A stretch of DNA of 64,000 nt, taken from Meghimatium bilineatum (Eukaryota > Mollusca > Gastropoda > Stylommatophora > Philomycidae). The notes below the pieces were generated by a model. It did not search any database. It was not told where the DNA came from and saw nothing but the letters and a program-made list of their open reading frames with translations. The stretch is taken from contig CM067310.1 in the NCBI GenBank assembly GCA_034231615.1, positions 5,222,510 to 5,286,509 on the forward strand, read 5' to 3'. Shown piece after piece: positions 32,341 to 42,774 of this stretch (position 1 is the stretch's first letter; each line of letters begins with the position of its first letter). The translations under genes were made by a program, and so were the position numbers.

Positions 32341-33000
32341 TGCAGAAAATGATCTCTAAACAGCTCTGTTCTCAGTCGCTTGCAGAAGTGTAGAAAAATA
32401 CCGCTCAGACCATTCTTTAATGTTATAAATCCTGGATATTCTCTATGAACCTCTTCTCCTTCGACCCTCTACTGTACTTTGCAAAATAATTTAAGAGAGA
32501 GAGAGAGTCGTATATCGTTACATATCCAAACCGATTACTATTTATCATAACGATTACGATTACTATTCATCAAGCGACCAAACGTGCCCAAAACCGACGG
32601 CCATTCTATCATGGTATGATTCAAAGCAAACGCAAAGACAATTCAATACATAGATACAGTTAAAGTTTGTTTGGACCTACCACTGAATTATAATTCTGAA
32701 CGTAACCCGTCTAAATGTGATTGCCAGTCTCAAGTTGAGATGTTCAATAAACAATGAATAACACGGCTGGGGGTTCTCCAGAACACAATTTTTCACATTA
32801 ACTTCTTCTGAGCTCGTTAGAAATATATAGTGTCCGTAGATAAGGGGATGGTTTGGGACGTTACAACCCTCACCACCCCCCCCCTCCTTCTTTAGCAAAT
32901 CTAAACATGAGTTTCATTATAAAGAACTTAGCCAGGAGGTCGGTAAAGAAAACAATTCCTTAATGATTTTTCACAAAGAGGTATTCTAATATTTTTAGTC
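32341..33000. other. Unassigned stretch
   Basis: Contains a short GAGAGAGAGAG run (32492-32505) and a C-run (32875-32885). A 73-codon minus frame has no domain. Confidence 0.45.
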
Positions 33001-33304
33001 AAATAGTGCATGCAAGCAAAAAACGGACAGATAGCGAATGCACGCAAAAAACGGACATATAATGAATGCACGTAAACACTGATAAATAGTGAGTGCATGC
33101 AAACACGGACAAATAGTTAGTGCACGCAAAAACTGATAAATAGTGTGTGCACGCAAAAAACGGACAAATAGTGAATGTACGCACACACGGACAAATAGTG
33201 AATGTACGCACACACGGACAAATAGTGAATGTACGCAAACACGAACAAATAGTGAGTGCACGCAAACACGGATAAATAGTGAATGCACGCAAACACTGAC
33301 AAAT
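33001..33304. repeat. 27-bp minisatellite, 11 copies
   Basis: The unit is GTGAATGTACGCACACACGG then ACAAATA, with AAAAAACGG and CACTGAT variants. Twenty-seven is divisible by three, so minus frames read HYLSVFACI-type repeats. Confidence 0.94.
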
Positions 33305-33354
33305 GTTTTTTTTTAAAAAGGTAAACCCACTATTATTACGATAAACATATATAC

Positions 33355-33415
33355 GGCCGATTAGCGATATATTGCGCCGTTCTACCTGGCACATCCGATT
33401 TCAGCATCACTTAAA
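33355..33415 (-). repeat. Type A fragment
   Basis: On the minus strand TGCTGAAATCGGATGTGCCA then GGTAGAACGGCGCAATATAT resembles the middle of type A. Short and diverged. Confidence 0.4.
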
Positions 33416-33619
33416 AGAAACAATTCGTCTTCTCGTTCGCATAATAGACGGGTTGCATGATACAATTGTTGCTGAAACGCCTCTCGGCTTGGTATCTCCG
33501 ATGTGAACATTCGGGCTTGCTTGGGTAGAACTGTAGGCCTGCTTGATATTACAAGATATGTTGGAAGACTCGACTAATATTCGTTTCTAGCTTGTATTGG
33601 CTGGATTAAACCCCATCAC

Positions 33620-33895
33620 TCTTCTTCTGCGTTCGTTCTCAAACTCCTGCAGATTAGCAGGATGTAGTCCGGAGAACGGAATGCGTTGTGTAATGTTTCA
33701 CAGCATTGCTTCGATATCTGCGCCTTTCGGACTGACACATCCGACTTCAGTATGGCTATGGGTCACTGACCCTATATGGGATGGGTAACACAGCTCCATC
33801 TAATAAACTCCTTAGTCGCCTTTTACGACATGCATGGAAGATAATCATTTTTGCTATTCTTTGCTAACCTTTCGGGTCCCGGCAACACACGGATG
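33620..33895 (-). mobile_element. Type A retroposon, full length with perfect 11-bp TSD
   Basis: The element reads on the minus strand from CATCCGTGTGTTGCCGGGAC to AACGCAGAAGAAG. AACCCCATCAC is perfectly duplicated at 33609-33619 and 33896-33906. This confirms both ends of the family consensus. Confidence 0.9.
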
Positions 33896-33924
33896 AACCC
33901 CATCACCCTATCAGAGAGTTTGCC

Positions 33925-33950
33925 TGGACTTTCTTAGTCGTCTCTAACAC
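33925..33950 (-). repeat. Left part of a type A copy split by a hAT MITE
   Basis: TTCTTAGTCGTCTCTAACAC matches the TCCTTAGTCGCCTCCTACGA part of A on this strand. The continuation (CTACCACATACATGTCAGGT) is at 35438-35520, with the MITE in between. Confidence 0.5.
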
Positions 33951-35437
33951 CAGGGCCGGATTTAGGCTTGATAGGGACCTAAGCTATTTGAGATATGGAG
34001 CCCTAATCTATTTGAGATATGGAGTCCTAAGCTATTTGAGATATGGGACCCTAAGCTATTTGAGATATGGAGCCCTAAGCTATTTGAGATATGGGACCCT
34101 AAGCTATTTGTGATATGGAGCCCTAAGCTATCTGAGATATTGGACCCTAAGCTATTTGAGATATGGAGCCCTAAGCTATTTGAGATATGGGACCTTAAGC
34201 TATTTGAGATATGGATCCCTAAGCTATTTGAGATATGGGACCCTAAGCTATGTGAGATATGGAGCCCTAAGCTATTTGAGATATTGGACCCTAAGCTATT
34301 TGAGATATGGGGCCCTAAGCTATTTGAGATATGGGGCCCTAAGATATTTGAGATATGGAGCCATAAGCTATTTGAGATATGGGAACCTAAGCTATTTGAG
34401 ATAAGGAGCCCTAAGCTATTTGAGATATTGGACCCTAAGCTATTTGAGATATGGGGCCCTAAGCTATTTGAGATATGGGGCCCTAATCTATTTGAGATAT
34501 GGAGCCCTAAGCTATTTGAGATATGAGGCCCTAAGCTATTTGAGATATGGAGCCTTAATCTATTTGAGATATGGAGTCCTAAGCTATTTGAGATATGGGA
34601 CCCTAAGCTACGTGAGATATGGAGCCCTAAGCTATTTGAGATATTGGACCCTAAGCTATTTGAGATATGGGGCCCTAAGCTATTTGAGATATGGGGCCCT
34701 AATCTATTTGAGATATGGAGCCCTAAGCTATTTGAGATATGGAGCCCTAAGCTATTTGAGATATGAGGCCCTAAGCTATTTGAGATATGGAGCCCTAATA
34801 TATTTGAGATATGGAGTCCTAAGCTATTTGAGATATGGGACCCTAAGCTATGTGAGATGGAGCCCTAAGCTATTTGAGATATGGGACCCTAAGCTATTTG
34901 TGATATGGAGCCCTAAGCTATCTGAGATATTGGACCCTAAGCTATTTGATATATGGAGCCCTAAGCTATTTGAGATATGGGACTTTAAGCTATTTGAGAT
35001 ATGGATCCCTAAGCTATTTGAGATATTGGGCCCTAAGATATTTGAGATATGGAGCCATAAGCTATTTGAGATATGGGAACCTAAGCTATTTGAGATAAGG
35101 AGCCCTAAGCTATTTGAGATATTGGACCCTAAGCTATTTGAGATAAGGAGCCCTAAGCTATTTGAGATATTGGACCCTAAGCTATTTGAGATATGGGGCC
35201 CTAAGCTATTTGAGATATGGAGCCCTAAGATATTTGAGATATGGGAACCTAAGCTATTTGAGATAATGAGCCCTAAGCTATTTGAGATATGGGGCCCTAA
35301 ACTATTTGAGATATGGGGCCCTTTAACGATGAAGAATATAAAGTTAGTGAAATAAAAAAAAAACTTTTTGGTGGCCCCCAAGAAAGTGGGGGGCCTAAGC
35401 TATAGCTTGTTTAGCTTATAGGGATGTCCGCCCTTTG
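33951..35437. mobile_element. hAT-type MITE swollen by an internal 24-bp array
   Basis: The left end reads CAGGGCCGGATTTAGGCTTG. The right end in reverse reads CAAAGGGCGGACATCCCTAT. A degenerate TSD (TCTAACAC and GCTACCAC) flanks it within a type A copy. The ends and the CTAAACTATTTGAGATATGG-type unit match the 135-bp MITE at 10768, which has a single unit. The right flank also keeps GGGGGCCTAAGCTATAGCTT. Total length is about 1.49 kb, of which about 1.35 kb is array. Confidence 0.75.
33976..35325. repeat. 24-bp minisatellite, about 56 copies
   Basis: The unit is CCCTAAGCTATTTGAGATAT plus GGAG, with GGAC, GGGG, TGGAC and AAGGAG variants. Blocks recur (for example about 34,230-34,430 resembles 34,600-34,800), so multi-unit duplications occurred. 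Twenty-four is divisible by three: RYGALSYL and PKLFEIWS frames are repeat by-products. Confidence 0.97.
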
Positions 35438-35520
35438 CTACCACATACATGTCAGGTAACATTGTTTTTACTCTTTGCTCTCCCTTCCCTATCGGGCTAC
35501 GTTGACGAACGAGCGAGTAT
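35438..35520 (-). repeat. Right part of the split type A copy
   Basis: It carries CATGTCAGGTAACATTGTTT, TACTCTTTGCTCTCCC and TATCGGGCTACGTTGAC in A order on the minus strand, ending near the A start (CGAACGAGCG). Confidence 0.5.
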
Positions 35521-35564
35521 GTTAAATAAAGTATGAATGACACGACTCAGGGTCTCAGAACTCT

Positions 35565-35665
35565 ACCGATCAACAAAACAAGTCAACACATCAACAAAAC
35601 AAGTCAACACATCAACAAAACAAGTCAACAAATCAAGTCAACACATCAACAAAACGACAGAAAAG
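35565..35665. repeat. 21-bp tandem repeat, about 4 copies
   Basis: The unit is CAACAAAACAAGTCAACACA plus T, with a broken unit near 35628. Confidence 0.9.
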
Positions 35666-36337
35666 AGCAAACACTCAATTTCTGACTCCAATCGCAATCA
35701 AATTCAGCCAACAAATAATATTAAATCAATCAATATTGAATTAACTTTCTTCACCCATCAAGCCTGCTTGACTCAGGGATAATAAAATCGAGCAAATTGT
35801 TTTATCCTTAACGCTTTTTGAGCACACTGAAGGGCCTATTTATTAACAACACAAGGGCAGACTATTTAAACAGCAATGCATCACTTCTAACCTTGCTCAC
35901 TTCCTGTGCGGTCCTCATTGGCAGACCCTTAGCGCCCCTCAGAGACCCCTACTCTCAACTGTTAAATCTGCTTGAACCCAGAAGTAATATCCGCTATAAC
36001 CAGATGCGCGATCAGCATTGATGTTTGTGAGCTGCGCTCGTTTATAAACCTCATCATTTGTTTACCAATGGTTTTCTCCTTGCTAGAATCCAGATATTCC
36101 GCATTTACGATTAACGACCTCGTGAATCTGCTCCATCGCTCCATCAAATTCTGTCCTGTGATGTTTAATTACACTCTTGTTACTTCATGGGGAAATCAAG
36201 AAAACAAAGAGGCTCCGGCAACACGGCGTATGAATATAGAAATATTAAATGAAATAAAAACTAATTTTTTGGTCATATAAAAATTGACGCCTTGTTGAAA
36301 ATCATAAAGTATTACTAAGATTGTTGTTTTAGCCAGA
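35666..36337. other. Unassigned stretch
   Basis: A 102-codon plus frame (35972-36280) and a 67-codon frame (35818) have no motif. Sequence looks unique. Confidence 0.4.
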
Positions 36338-36432
36338 GATCTGATATAACGGTAACCACATTGTTTTTGTTTGTCAAACATTTGATATAGCGGTAACCAA
36401 GTTGTTTTTGATTGTCAAAGATCTGATGTAAC
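36338..36432. repeat. 41-43-bp tandem repeat, about 2.3 copies
   Basis: Units share GATCTGATATAACGGTAACC and TTGTTTTTGTTTGTCAAA. Confidence 0.8.
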
Positions 36433-37204
36433 CAAATTGGACTGACGTCCGAGGTTGAATGCAGCGGTTCTCAAAATAGGATGTAAATGTCGATGGTATT
36501 TCACTTCGCTGAGAGTAGGGTTCTGTCCAGCTAATAGAGGTCCTCTTATAAATCTATAAGAACCACAGCCCTGCCCAAGCAAGCGCCCCATTGCCAAATT
36601 TTGAAATCTGTCTTTCATTGGGTGACTTGACATACAGTATAACTTTTCTGAATGCATTAGCAACTTTGTGTCTGCATTTACTCACTGTTTGCATAGTTCC
36701 CTTTTTTTCCATATTCTAATACATATTATTTAGTAACTGTAATATATTTTTTTAATTGCTTACATGTAACATCGAATAGCCAAAACGTCACAGAGTATCA
36801 GACTTTCGTATCGATGATGAGCAGTAATCCCTATACATGTAAGCAGGTAGCTCTTGACAGCCCATACGCTTACTGACAAAACCACAGCTCCTAGTGGAGT
36901 AACTATGTTACACCTGAAGTTGTGTAAGGTCTGTTGTCTCGAGGGTGTGGTTGAGTTATGGAGGTTTATGGATGCATGTTTAGATTCCGATTGGATGTGA
37001 TTCAGTGCAAAAGCACCACAAGATCATCACCTCCATGCAGAAGCAAGAATATACTTCTGGGACATCAAGAGATAAAGCCCCATTGTCGGGAAACCACACG
37101 AAACTGGAAATGGGGAGCTGGGGTAACACACGGCAAATATTAAAATGGACAGAAATACGTACTAGTTTTACCATTATTAGTCAATAAAATAAACTGGCAA
37201 AGGG
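36433..37204. other. Unassigned stretch
   Basis: No gene, repeat or RNA recognised. Short overlapping frames on both strands only. Confidence 0.45.
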
Positions 37205-37545
37205 ACACAAGGACGTTTCGACTAAAATCCGACAGCTAGTACATCGTTCTTCTGTCAGATAAGTTGAACCAATGTTGTAACGACACACCCATAATTCACC
37301 AGCTACTTAGGAGTCTTAGGCAGAAAGAAGAGATAAGTGAAAAATTATGTTATAGCAAGAACGTTTATAACAGCATCTGTGAACAGTGAAAAATAGTGAA
37401 TGGAAATGTTCACCCACTTATGGCGGATAACATATATTGGCTAGCAGAATGGACTATGAGAATGGAAACACCAAGAGGCAAGAAAAAACATGTGTTATCT
37501 GTTATTGCTTCCTGAGAAAGATCCCGTGACCGAAACGCCGAAATC
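37205..37545. repeat. Possible degenerate pair of hammerhead-like arms
   Basis: The minus strand at 37205-37245 reads CTGTCGGATTTTAGTCGAAA then CGTCC. The plus strand at 37511-37537 reads CCTGAGAAAGATCCCGTGAC then CGAAACG. The arms are about 290 bp apart and convergent. Beyond the core they do not match well. Confidence 0.3.
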
Positions 37546-37639
37546 GTCTTTGTTAATATAATTTATCTCAGTACATTACTCCTCATGGTAACATATACCC
37601 GGAATTATCAAAATGTAATTCCTCCTAATTTATAATTTA

Positions 37640-37697
37640 ATTAAATAGCCTGGAAAATAGCCTGGAAAATAGCCTGGAAAATAGCCTGAAAAATAGA
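37640..37697. repeat. 12-bp tandem repeat, 4 copies
   Basis: The unit is TAGCCTGGAAAA, the last copy with TAGCCTGAAAAA. Confidence 0.92.
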
Positions 37698-37721
37698 TCA
37701 AACTTACATTAAAATGTAATC

Positions 37722-37878
37722 TTCTTCATCGTTCATTCTCAAACTCCCGCTGGATCTCTCTTGTAGCAGGACCATTGTCCTACTAGATTTCCAGCAGGAT
37801 GTAGTCCAGAGAATGGACATGCGTTGTGTCAACGTTTTATTTGTGCCAATGGCCCGACACATCCGTCTTCGGTGGAAA
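37722..37878 (-). mobile_element. Type B retroposon, full length with 11-bp TSD
   Basis: The minus strand runs from CCACCGAAGACGGATGTGTC through GGCCATTGGCACAAAT, ACACAACGCATGTCC, CTACATCCTGCTGG, the TAGTAGGACAATGGTCC hairpin and GGGAGTTTGAGAATGAACG to GATGAAGAAG. AAAATGTAATC (37711-37721) and AAAATGTAGTC (37879-37889) are the TSD. This sets the B length at about 157 bp. Confidence 0.85.
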
Positions 37879-37934
37879 AAAATGTAGTCTGAAGTCTGTA
37901 CTTCAAAAATATATTTCTCAATATAATCTCTGTT

Positions 37935-39360
37935 ATTAGATATATTTTTTGTCCATCTTCGGACGAGGATATGTATCAACGCACTTTAAAAATGTGTGTC
38001 TGTTTTCCTAAACCAATTGCTTATGGTGCGTTTCAGATTGTTGATGTCCTTAAAGTGATGACCACGTAGAAATTCTTTTAGTGGTCCAAACAGATGGAAG
38101 TCTGAAGGTCGGGTCTGTACGGGGGATGTGGTAATAGTGTCCACCCAATTCCCCAATCGCATTAAGGGGGAGCATTTATCGGTGTGTGAAGTGGCGTTAT
38201 CGTGCAACAGTAGTGCAGTTCTCAGATCTTTTAATGGATAAAGTCGCCGGAGACGACCTCTTTGCTTCTTCAAAGTTAAAATATAACAGTCTGCATTCAC
38301 TGTGTTCCTTTGTTCCATGACGTCGAGAAGAAGTACACTCTTCTTATTCAAAAAAACTTTTGTGAAACAGAAGTTAAAAGTAGAATAGGAATGGCTAAAA
38401 GTACCTTCAATGACATGAGGAAATTATTAATATCTAAACAAATTACAAACAAGTTAAAAATGAGAATTATAAAATGCTACATCTATTCTATATTAATGTA
38501 TGGCTTAGAAACATGGACACTAAATAAACAATTAGAAGACAGAATTGATGACTTTGAGATGTGGGTATATAGAAGAATAGGGAGAGTATCATGGAAAGAG
38601 AAGAAAACAAATAAAGAGGTGCTAAAGACACTTAATATGAAGAAAGAACTACTAAGAGAAATAAAGATCAGGCAAATAAAATATTTTGGACACATTAAAA
38701 GACGTGACACCTTATTGAAGACCTTACTTGAGGGTAAAGTCAAAGGGAAGCGAGCACGAAGTAGGCAGAGATACAAGTGGGAGAGTAACATCACACGATG
38801 GACAGGCTACAGTCTAGCAGAGTGCCCCACCAAGACAAGAGAAAGGAGATGTTGGAGATACGTTGCAGCCAACCTTCGTTGCGGAGACAGCACTTGATGA
38901 TGATGATTCCACAACACGGAAGCCATAACTTTCCTACAGATGATGAATCTTTGAACATCTTTATTTATCGACGATGTTGTGTGATGCCATTCCATTGACT
39001 GCGTCTTGGATTCTGGTTTTTAAAAAATGAACTCAAGTCTCATTGTCTGTCACAATATTCGATTAAAAAATAAGCTCATCTCCGGTTTGGTAACGGTACA
39101 GAAGGTTATTGTCTATGGTTTTCCTTGTTTCTTTATGTGTTTCTGTCAACATTCTGGGCACCCAATGTGCACAAACCTGTGAATAACCCAGATCTTTAAG
39201 GATGTTCTGGACACTACCTTTACTAATGGACAACATGGCATGCAGTTCATCCAGTGTTACTTGACGATCACCTCGATTGATGTCATCAACTAGATGATTG
39301 TTGTGTGGTGTCATACCAGGCCGCTTCGCGTCATCCATCGAGGGTTTCCCCTACTTCAGC
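37935..39360 (-). pseudogene. mariner transposase, split by a LINE
   Basis: On the minus strand, 39338-39063 encodes the helix-turn-helix part (VTLDELHAMLSISKGSVQNI, LGYSQVCAHWVPRML). Near 39050 comes IVTDNETWVHFLKP, where mariners have TGDETW, so the first catalytic Asp seems changed. SMEWHHTTS and KVMASVLWN follow to 38910. After the LINE insertion the protein resumes at KKSVLLLDVMEQRNTVNADC, LLLHDNATSHTD, PSDFHLFGPLKEFLRG and, after a frameshift, VDTYPRPKMDKKYI. By my count 32 residues separate the second and third Asp, against 34 in the family. Dead copy of a DD34D mariner. Confidence 0.85.
38350..38912 (+). pseudogene. LINE (group c) tail inserted in mariner
   Basis: The frame reads CETEVKSRIGMAKSTFNDMR, CYIYSILMYGLETWTLNK, MWVYRRIGRVSWKEKKT, IKYFGHIKRRDTLLKTLL, KGKRARSRQRYKWESNI and NLRCGDST before TGA. 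(GAT)n then ATTCC follow. It is open through the tail but lacks all of the palm. ATTC occurs at both junctions with mariner, so any TSD is very short. Close relatives at 47095 and 54779. Confidence 0.82.
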
Positions 39361-39565
39361 TTCGTCACAACGATGTACACAACGTCGGTGCGTGTAAACT
39401 TGCATTGTTGAATCTCCATGCACATTTTTCACAAGTTATATAAGATGCGAATTGGGGTCTCGCATTCAGCATTGAGAAATTATATGACCTATCGTTGTTT
39501 TAACAGTAAATTTTTGGCAACGATTTTTAAACGGTTACTGTGTTGCAATCTGTTAATTAAATTGT

Positions 39566-39935
39566 TGTCATGCTGGGGGTCAGAGGAAACGAGAGAGCCG
39601 AATTATTGGCAGGCAATGCGGCGATAGACGGCACATTGCTGAGAAGAGATAAAGCAGACTTAATGAAGGCAGTAATAAATTCATTTCAAGATGCAGATGA
39701 TGTCAATGAGGTTGAGAACGTACACATACAGAGAATGTTAGAAATGGGAGTATCCAGAGGTGAGGGGAGGAAAAGTAAATTTTTTGGAAAGTCCCGAAGA
39801 TCACACAATCAACACCTGACCAGAACTCTGAGTGTACATACACTGGGATGGCTGCTGGAGCGGAGGGCGGAGCACTTATGGGAATGTCCCGCGTGCTGTG
39901 AAGCCAGTTTCTAATCAAGAATCAAGAATTAAATA
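39566..39935 (+). pseudogene. LINE (group d) RNase H C-terminal part
   Basis: The frame begins LGVRGNERAELLAGNAAIDG. GNERAE replaces the usual GNExAD, so the last catalytic Asp of RNase H is changed. It goes on with VHIQRMLEMGVSRGEGRKSK, LSVHTLGWLLERRAEHLWEC and PACCEASF, then TAA and AATCAAGAATCAAGAATTAA. It is 5'-truncated with no internal stop. Best reference copy in the window for the split one at 23375. Confidence 0.78.
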
Positions 39936-41205
39936 GGATGGTGATACTATACATTGCAGAAGAGTGTTTGGGGAATCTCGCAAAATTAATAAATTGCACA
40001 CCGATACAGTACTTATTTCGATTAAAAAAATGAGGGGGCATTACCTTTTCATCCCCCCCCCCCCCCCTCGTAATTGCTTATGCTTGTTAAAATTAACTTT
40101 TAACCCAAGCAATGATTTGTTTCAGGAGTTAGTTGAGAAAATTACTTGAAACGCTATATAGTTTCAGTTAATGCTTCTAAGCTAAGATTGTGAAAGCAAT
40201 TTTGACACAACTTGCAAAGTACTTCCGTTGCCTTGACAAGGTCCGTGATGTATCGGGTATGTCGCCGGCGACATCAACAAAAGCTCTAACTTCATCGACT
40301 CTTTAGAAACAAAATGATTGATGCCAGAAATTCTCAGGTCAAACGTTATCGGGGTACTGAGAGAAATGTGTTGAAAACACTCGCCATATTGTTCGCGCCA
40401 TCAAAGCCTTTTCTAGAACATTATAACAAAAATCATCAGGTCTGAAAGGTGACAACTCGTTGCCGTACTTCCCCCACCCCAACTATGAATAAAATTTGTC
40501 ACAGAGCAAGCGATCTGACTTGATGGATGCATTAATATCTCACTCACTCTTTTGTCCCCATGTCGTATATAAATAGATGGGACAAAAACGACCGGAAAAA
40601 CGGGAACGACCTTATATCGAAAATGCAAAACTATAACGACCATGTCTAAAATGAGAGTTGATTCGACTTCCAAAGTATGTTCTTAATCGATATGTAAGCT
40701 CAGATGGAGGCGGGACCGACATTAAATGCGCATTTGGTACTCACTCATACGGGATAACCAACCTTGGTCGTTATGAATATTCTGTTCATTACTTTTGCTG
40801 TTTTGAACACGGAAAGTGAAAAGTATTGGCAATGTTCTGTGTTTTAAGACAGTAATGTCTGTGTATCGACGTCATTATTTCTCGTTTATTGACGTCATCA
40901 TTAACGGTTCTTAAGTGAGTTTTGTTTCTATAGTCTGGAGACCTGGTCTCGAGATATTTATGTGGCTAGATATTGGCAGGTTTTGACATAAATATTGGAA
41001 GCTGTCATTAAGTTATTGGAAGCAAAGTTTTAAAATTGAATATGAAAAACAATATTGAAAGCTCGTGTCTCATTATCTGAACAATGAACTGAATGCCGAA
41101 TTGTGTGGTGTAGAAAATGAAAATCATGTGGTAGTTGCTGATTGTGGTAGTTAGTGAGTAAGGTAGTTGCTGAATGTGGTAGTTTCTGAATGTGGTAATA
41201 TAAAT
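39936..41205. other. Unassigned stretch
   Basis: Holds a C-run (40053-40068) and loose GGTAGTTGCTGAATGT repeats (41130-41198, about three). An 86-codon minus frame at 40413 has no motif. Confidence 0.45.
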
Positions 41206-42087
41206 GATTTCACAGAAGTTGTATAAAGCGTTTATACTCCGTTATATCGGAATGAATTTGTATAGTAATTAATTTGTTTTTATAGAGAACATTTATACTA
41301 AAGTATTTTTTCTATTGCCTGAGTTAGGGTTAGGGTTAGGGTTACTGTTAGGGTTAGGGTTATTGTTAGGGTTAGGGTTAGGGTTAGTGTTAGTGTTAGG
41401 GTTAGGGTTAGTGTTAGGGTTAGTTTTAGGGTTAGGATTAGTGTTAGGGTTAGGGTTAGGGTTAGTGTTAGGTTAGTGTTAATGTTAGGGTTAGGGTTAG
41501 TATTAGGGTTAGTGTTAGGGTTAGGGTTAGGGTTAGTGTTAGGGTTAGGGTTAGTGTTAGGGTTAGTGTTAGGGTTAGTGTTAGGGTTAGGGTTAGGGTT
41601 AGTGTTAGGTTTAGTGTTAGGGTTAGTGTTAGCATATTACATTCAGGGCGTAGCCTGATTTCACAGAAGTTGTATAAAGCGTTTATACTCCGTTATATCG
41701 GAATGAATTTGTATAGTAATTAATTTGTTTTTATAGAGAACATTTATACTAAAGTATTTTTTCTATTGCCTGAGTTAGGGTTAGGGTTAGGGTTACTGTT
41801 AGGGTTAGGGTTATTGTTAGGGTTAGGGTTAGGGTTAGTGTTAGTGTTAGGGTTAGGGTTAGTGTTAGGGTTAGTTTTAGGGTTAGGATTAGTGTTAGGG
41901 TTAGGGTTAGGGTTAGTGTTAGGTTAGTGTTAATGTTAGGGTTAGGGTTAGTATTAGGGTTAGTGTTAGGGTTAGGGTTAGTGTTAGGGTTAGGGTTAGT
42001 GTTAGGGTTAGTGTTAGGGTTAGGGTTAGGGTTAGTGTTAGGTTTAGTGTTAGGGTTAGTGTTAGCATATTACATTCAGGGCGTAGC
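41206..42087. repeat. Tandem 451-bp duplication carrying TTAGGG arrays
   Basis: GATTTCACAGAAGTTGTATA at 41206 recurs at 41657. Each copy has about 110 bp of shared leader, then a TTAGGG array (about 41325-41632 and 41774-42065) with the same order of GTTACTG, GTTATTG and GTTTTAG variants, then GCATATTACATTCAGGGCGT. The second array is slightly shorter. TTAGGG is the telomere repeat of most animals outside arthropods and nematodes. Flanks on both sides make this interstitial. Confidence 0.95.
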
Positions 42088-42169
42088 TCCCAACCCAGTA
42101 TTTTTAGAACTTTGAGAATTTTTGTTGATATAAGTACGTTCAGTAGGTTGCCATTGTATGGAGTTGCTC

Positions 42170-42235
42170 TGCCGAAGACGAATGTTTTGGGCCATTTGCG
42201 CAAATAAAACGGCACCACAACGCATTTCTTTAAAA
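42170..42235 (+). repeat. Type B fragment
   Basis: GCCGAAGACGAATGTTTTGG, GCCATTTGCGCAAATAAAAC and CACAACGCATTTC match the B 5' half. The rest is absent. Confidence 0.6.
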
Positions 42236-42252
42236 TAGGTCCATCTGTCTTC

Positions 42253-42292
42253 TTTCCACGCATGTAGTAAACGACGGCTAAGACAACTTGGG
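42253..42292 (+). repeat. Type A fragment
   Basis: CTTTCCACGCATGTAGTAAA followed by CGACGGCTAAG matches TTCCACGCATGTCGTAAAAG and GCGACTAAGG of type A. Confidence 0.45.
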
Positions 42293-42308
42293 GGAGTATC
42301 TGACTATA

Positions 42309-42475
42309 TGTCACCTGTGAAATATCATCATTGTCACGCCATGTCTTGTCTCGTTCTTGCTGGTATCTTCTGTGTCACCTGTAAAATAGCATTTGCTGAC
42401 AATATGACACATGTAAAATATCATTTTCACTTCATGTCTTGTCTCGTTCTTATGTGTGTCTTCTATGAAATTATC
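42309..42475. repeat. About 95-bp duplicated segment
   Basis: CACCTGTGAAATATCAT, ATGTCTTGTCTCGTTCTT and TGTCTTCTATG-like parts occur twice, with an extra CACCTGTAAAATAGCAT between. Confidence 0.7.
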
Positions 42476-42774
42476 TCTCTCGGATGACCACGTGATGCAC
42501 ATCTGTGGACATTGCACCATAGCGCTTTTATTTCACCCTCCTAAGTTACGGTGAACGATAGATGTGGTATCACTGCGAATGGGTCAGCATATCTGACGGA
42601 AGAATGATTTTTAGTTACCCAGAAGTGTTTACCGTCCCACTGGAAAGTGGTGATAAACCCGTGTTACTGCCGCGCTTCTGGAAGCCTCCTGTCGGGGACT
42701 GAACACGCATTCATAAATTGCATGTACACAAAAATGCTTCTGCAACAAGCTACAAATAAGTCGCGCAACATTTG

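Noticed and set aside
41325..42065. Chromosome end
   Set aside because: TTAGGG arrays are degenerate and flanked on both sides by more than 20 kb of ordinary sequence.
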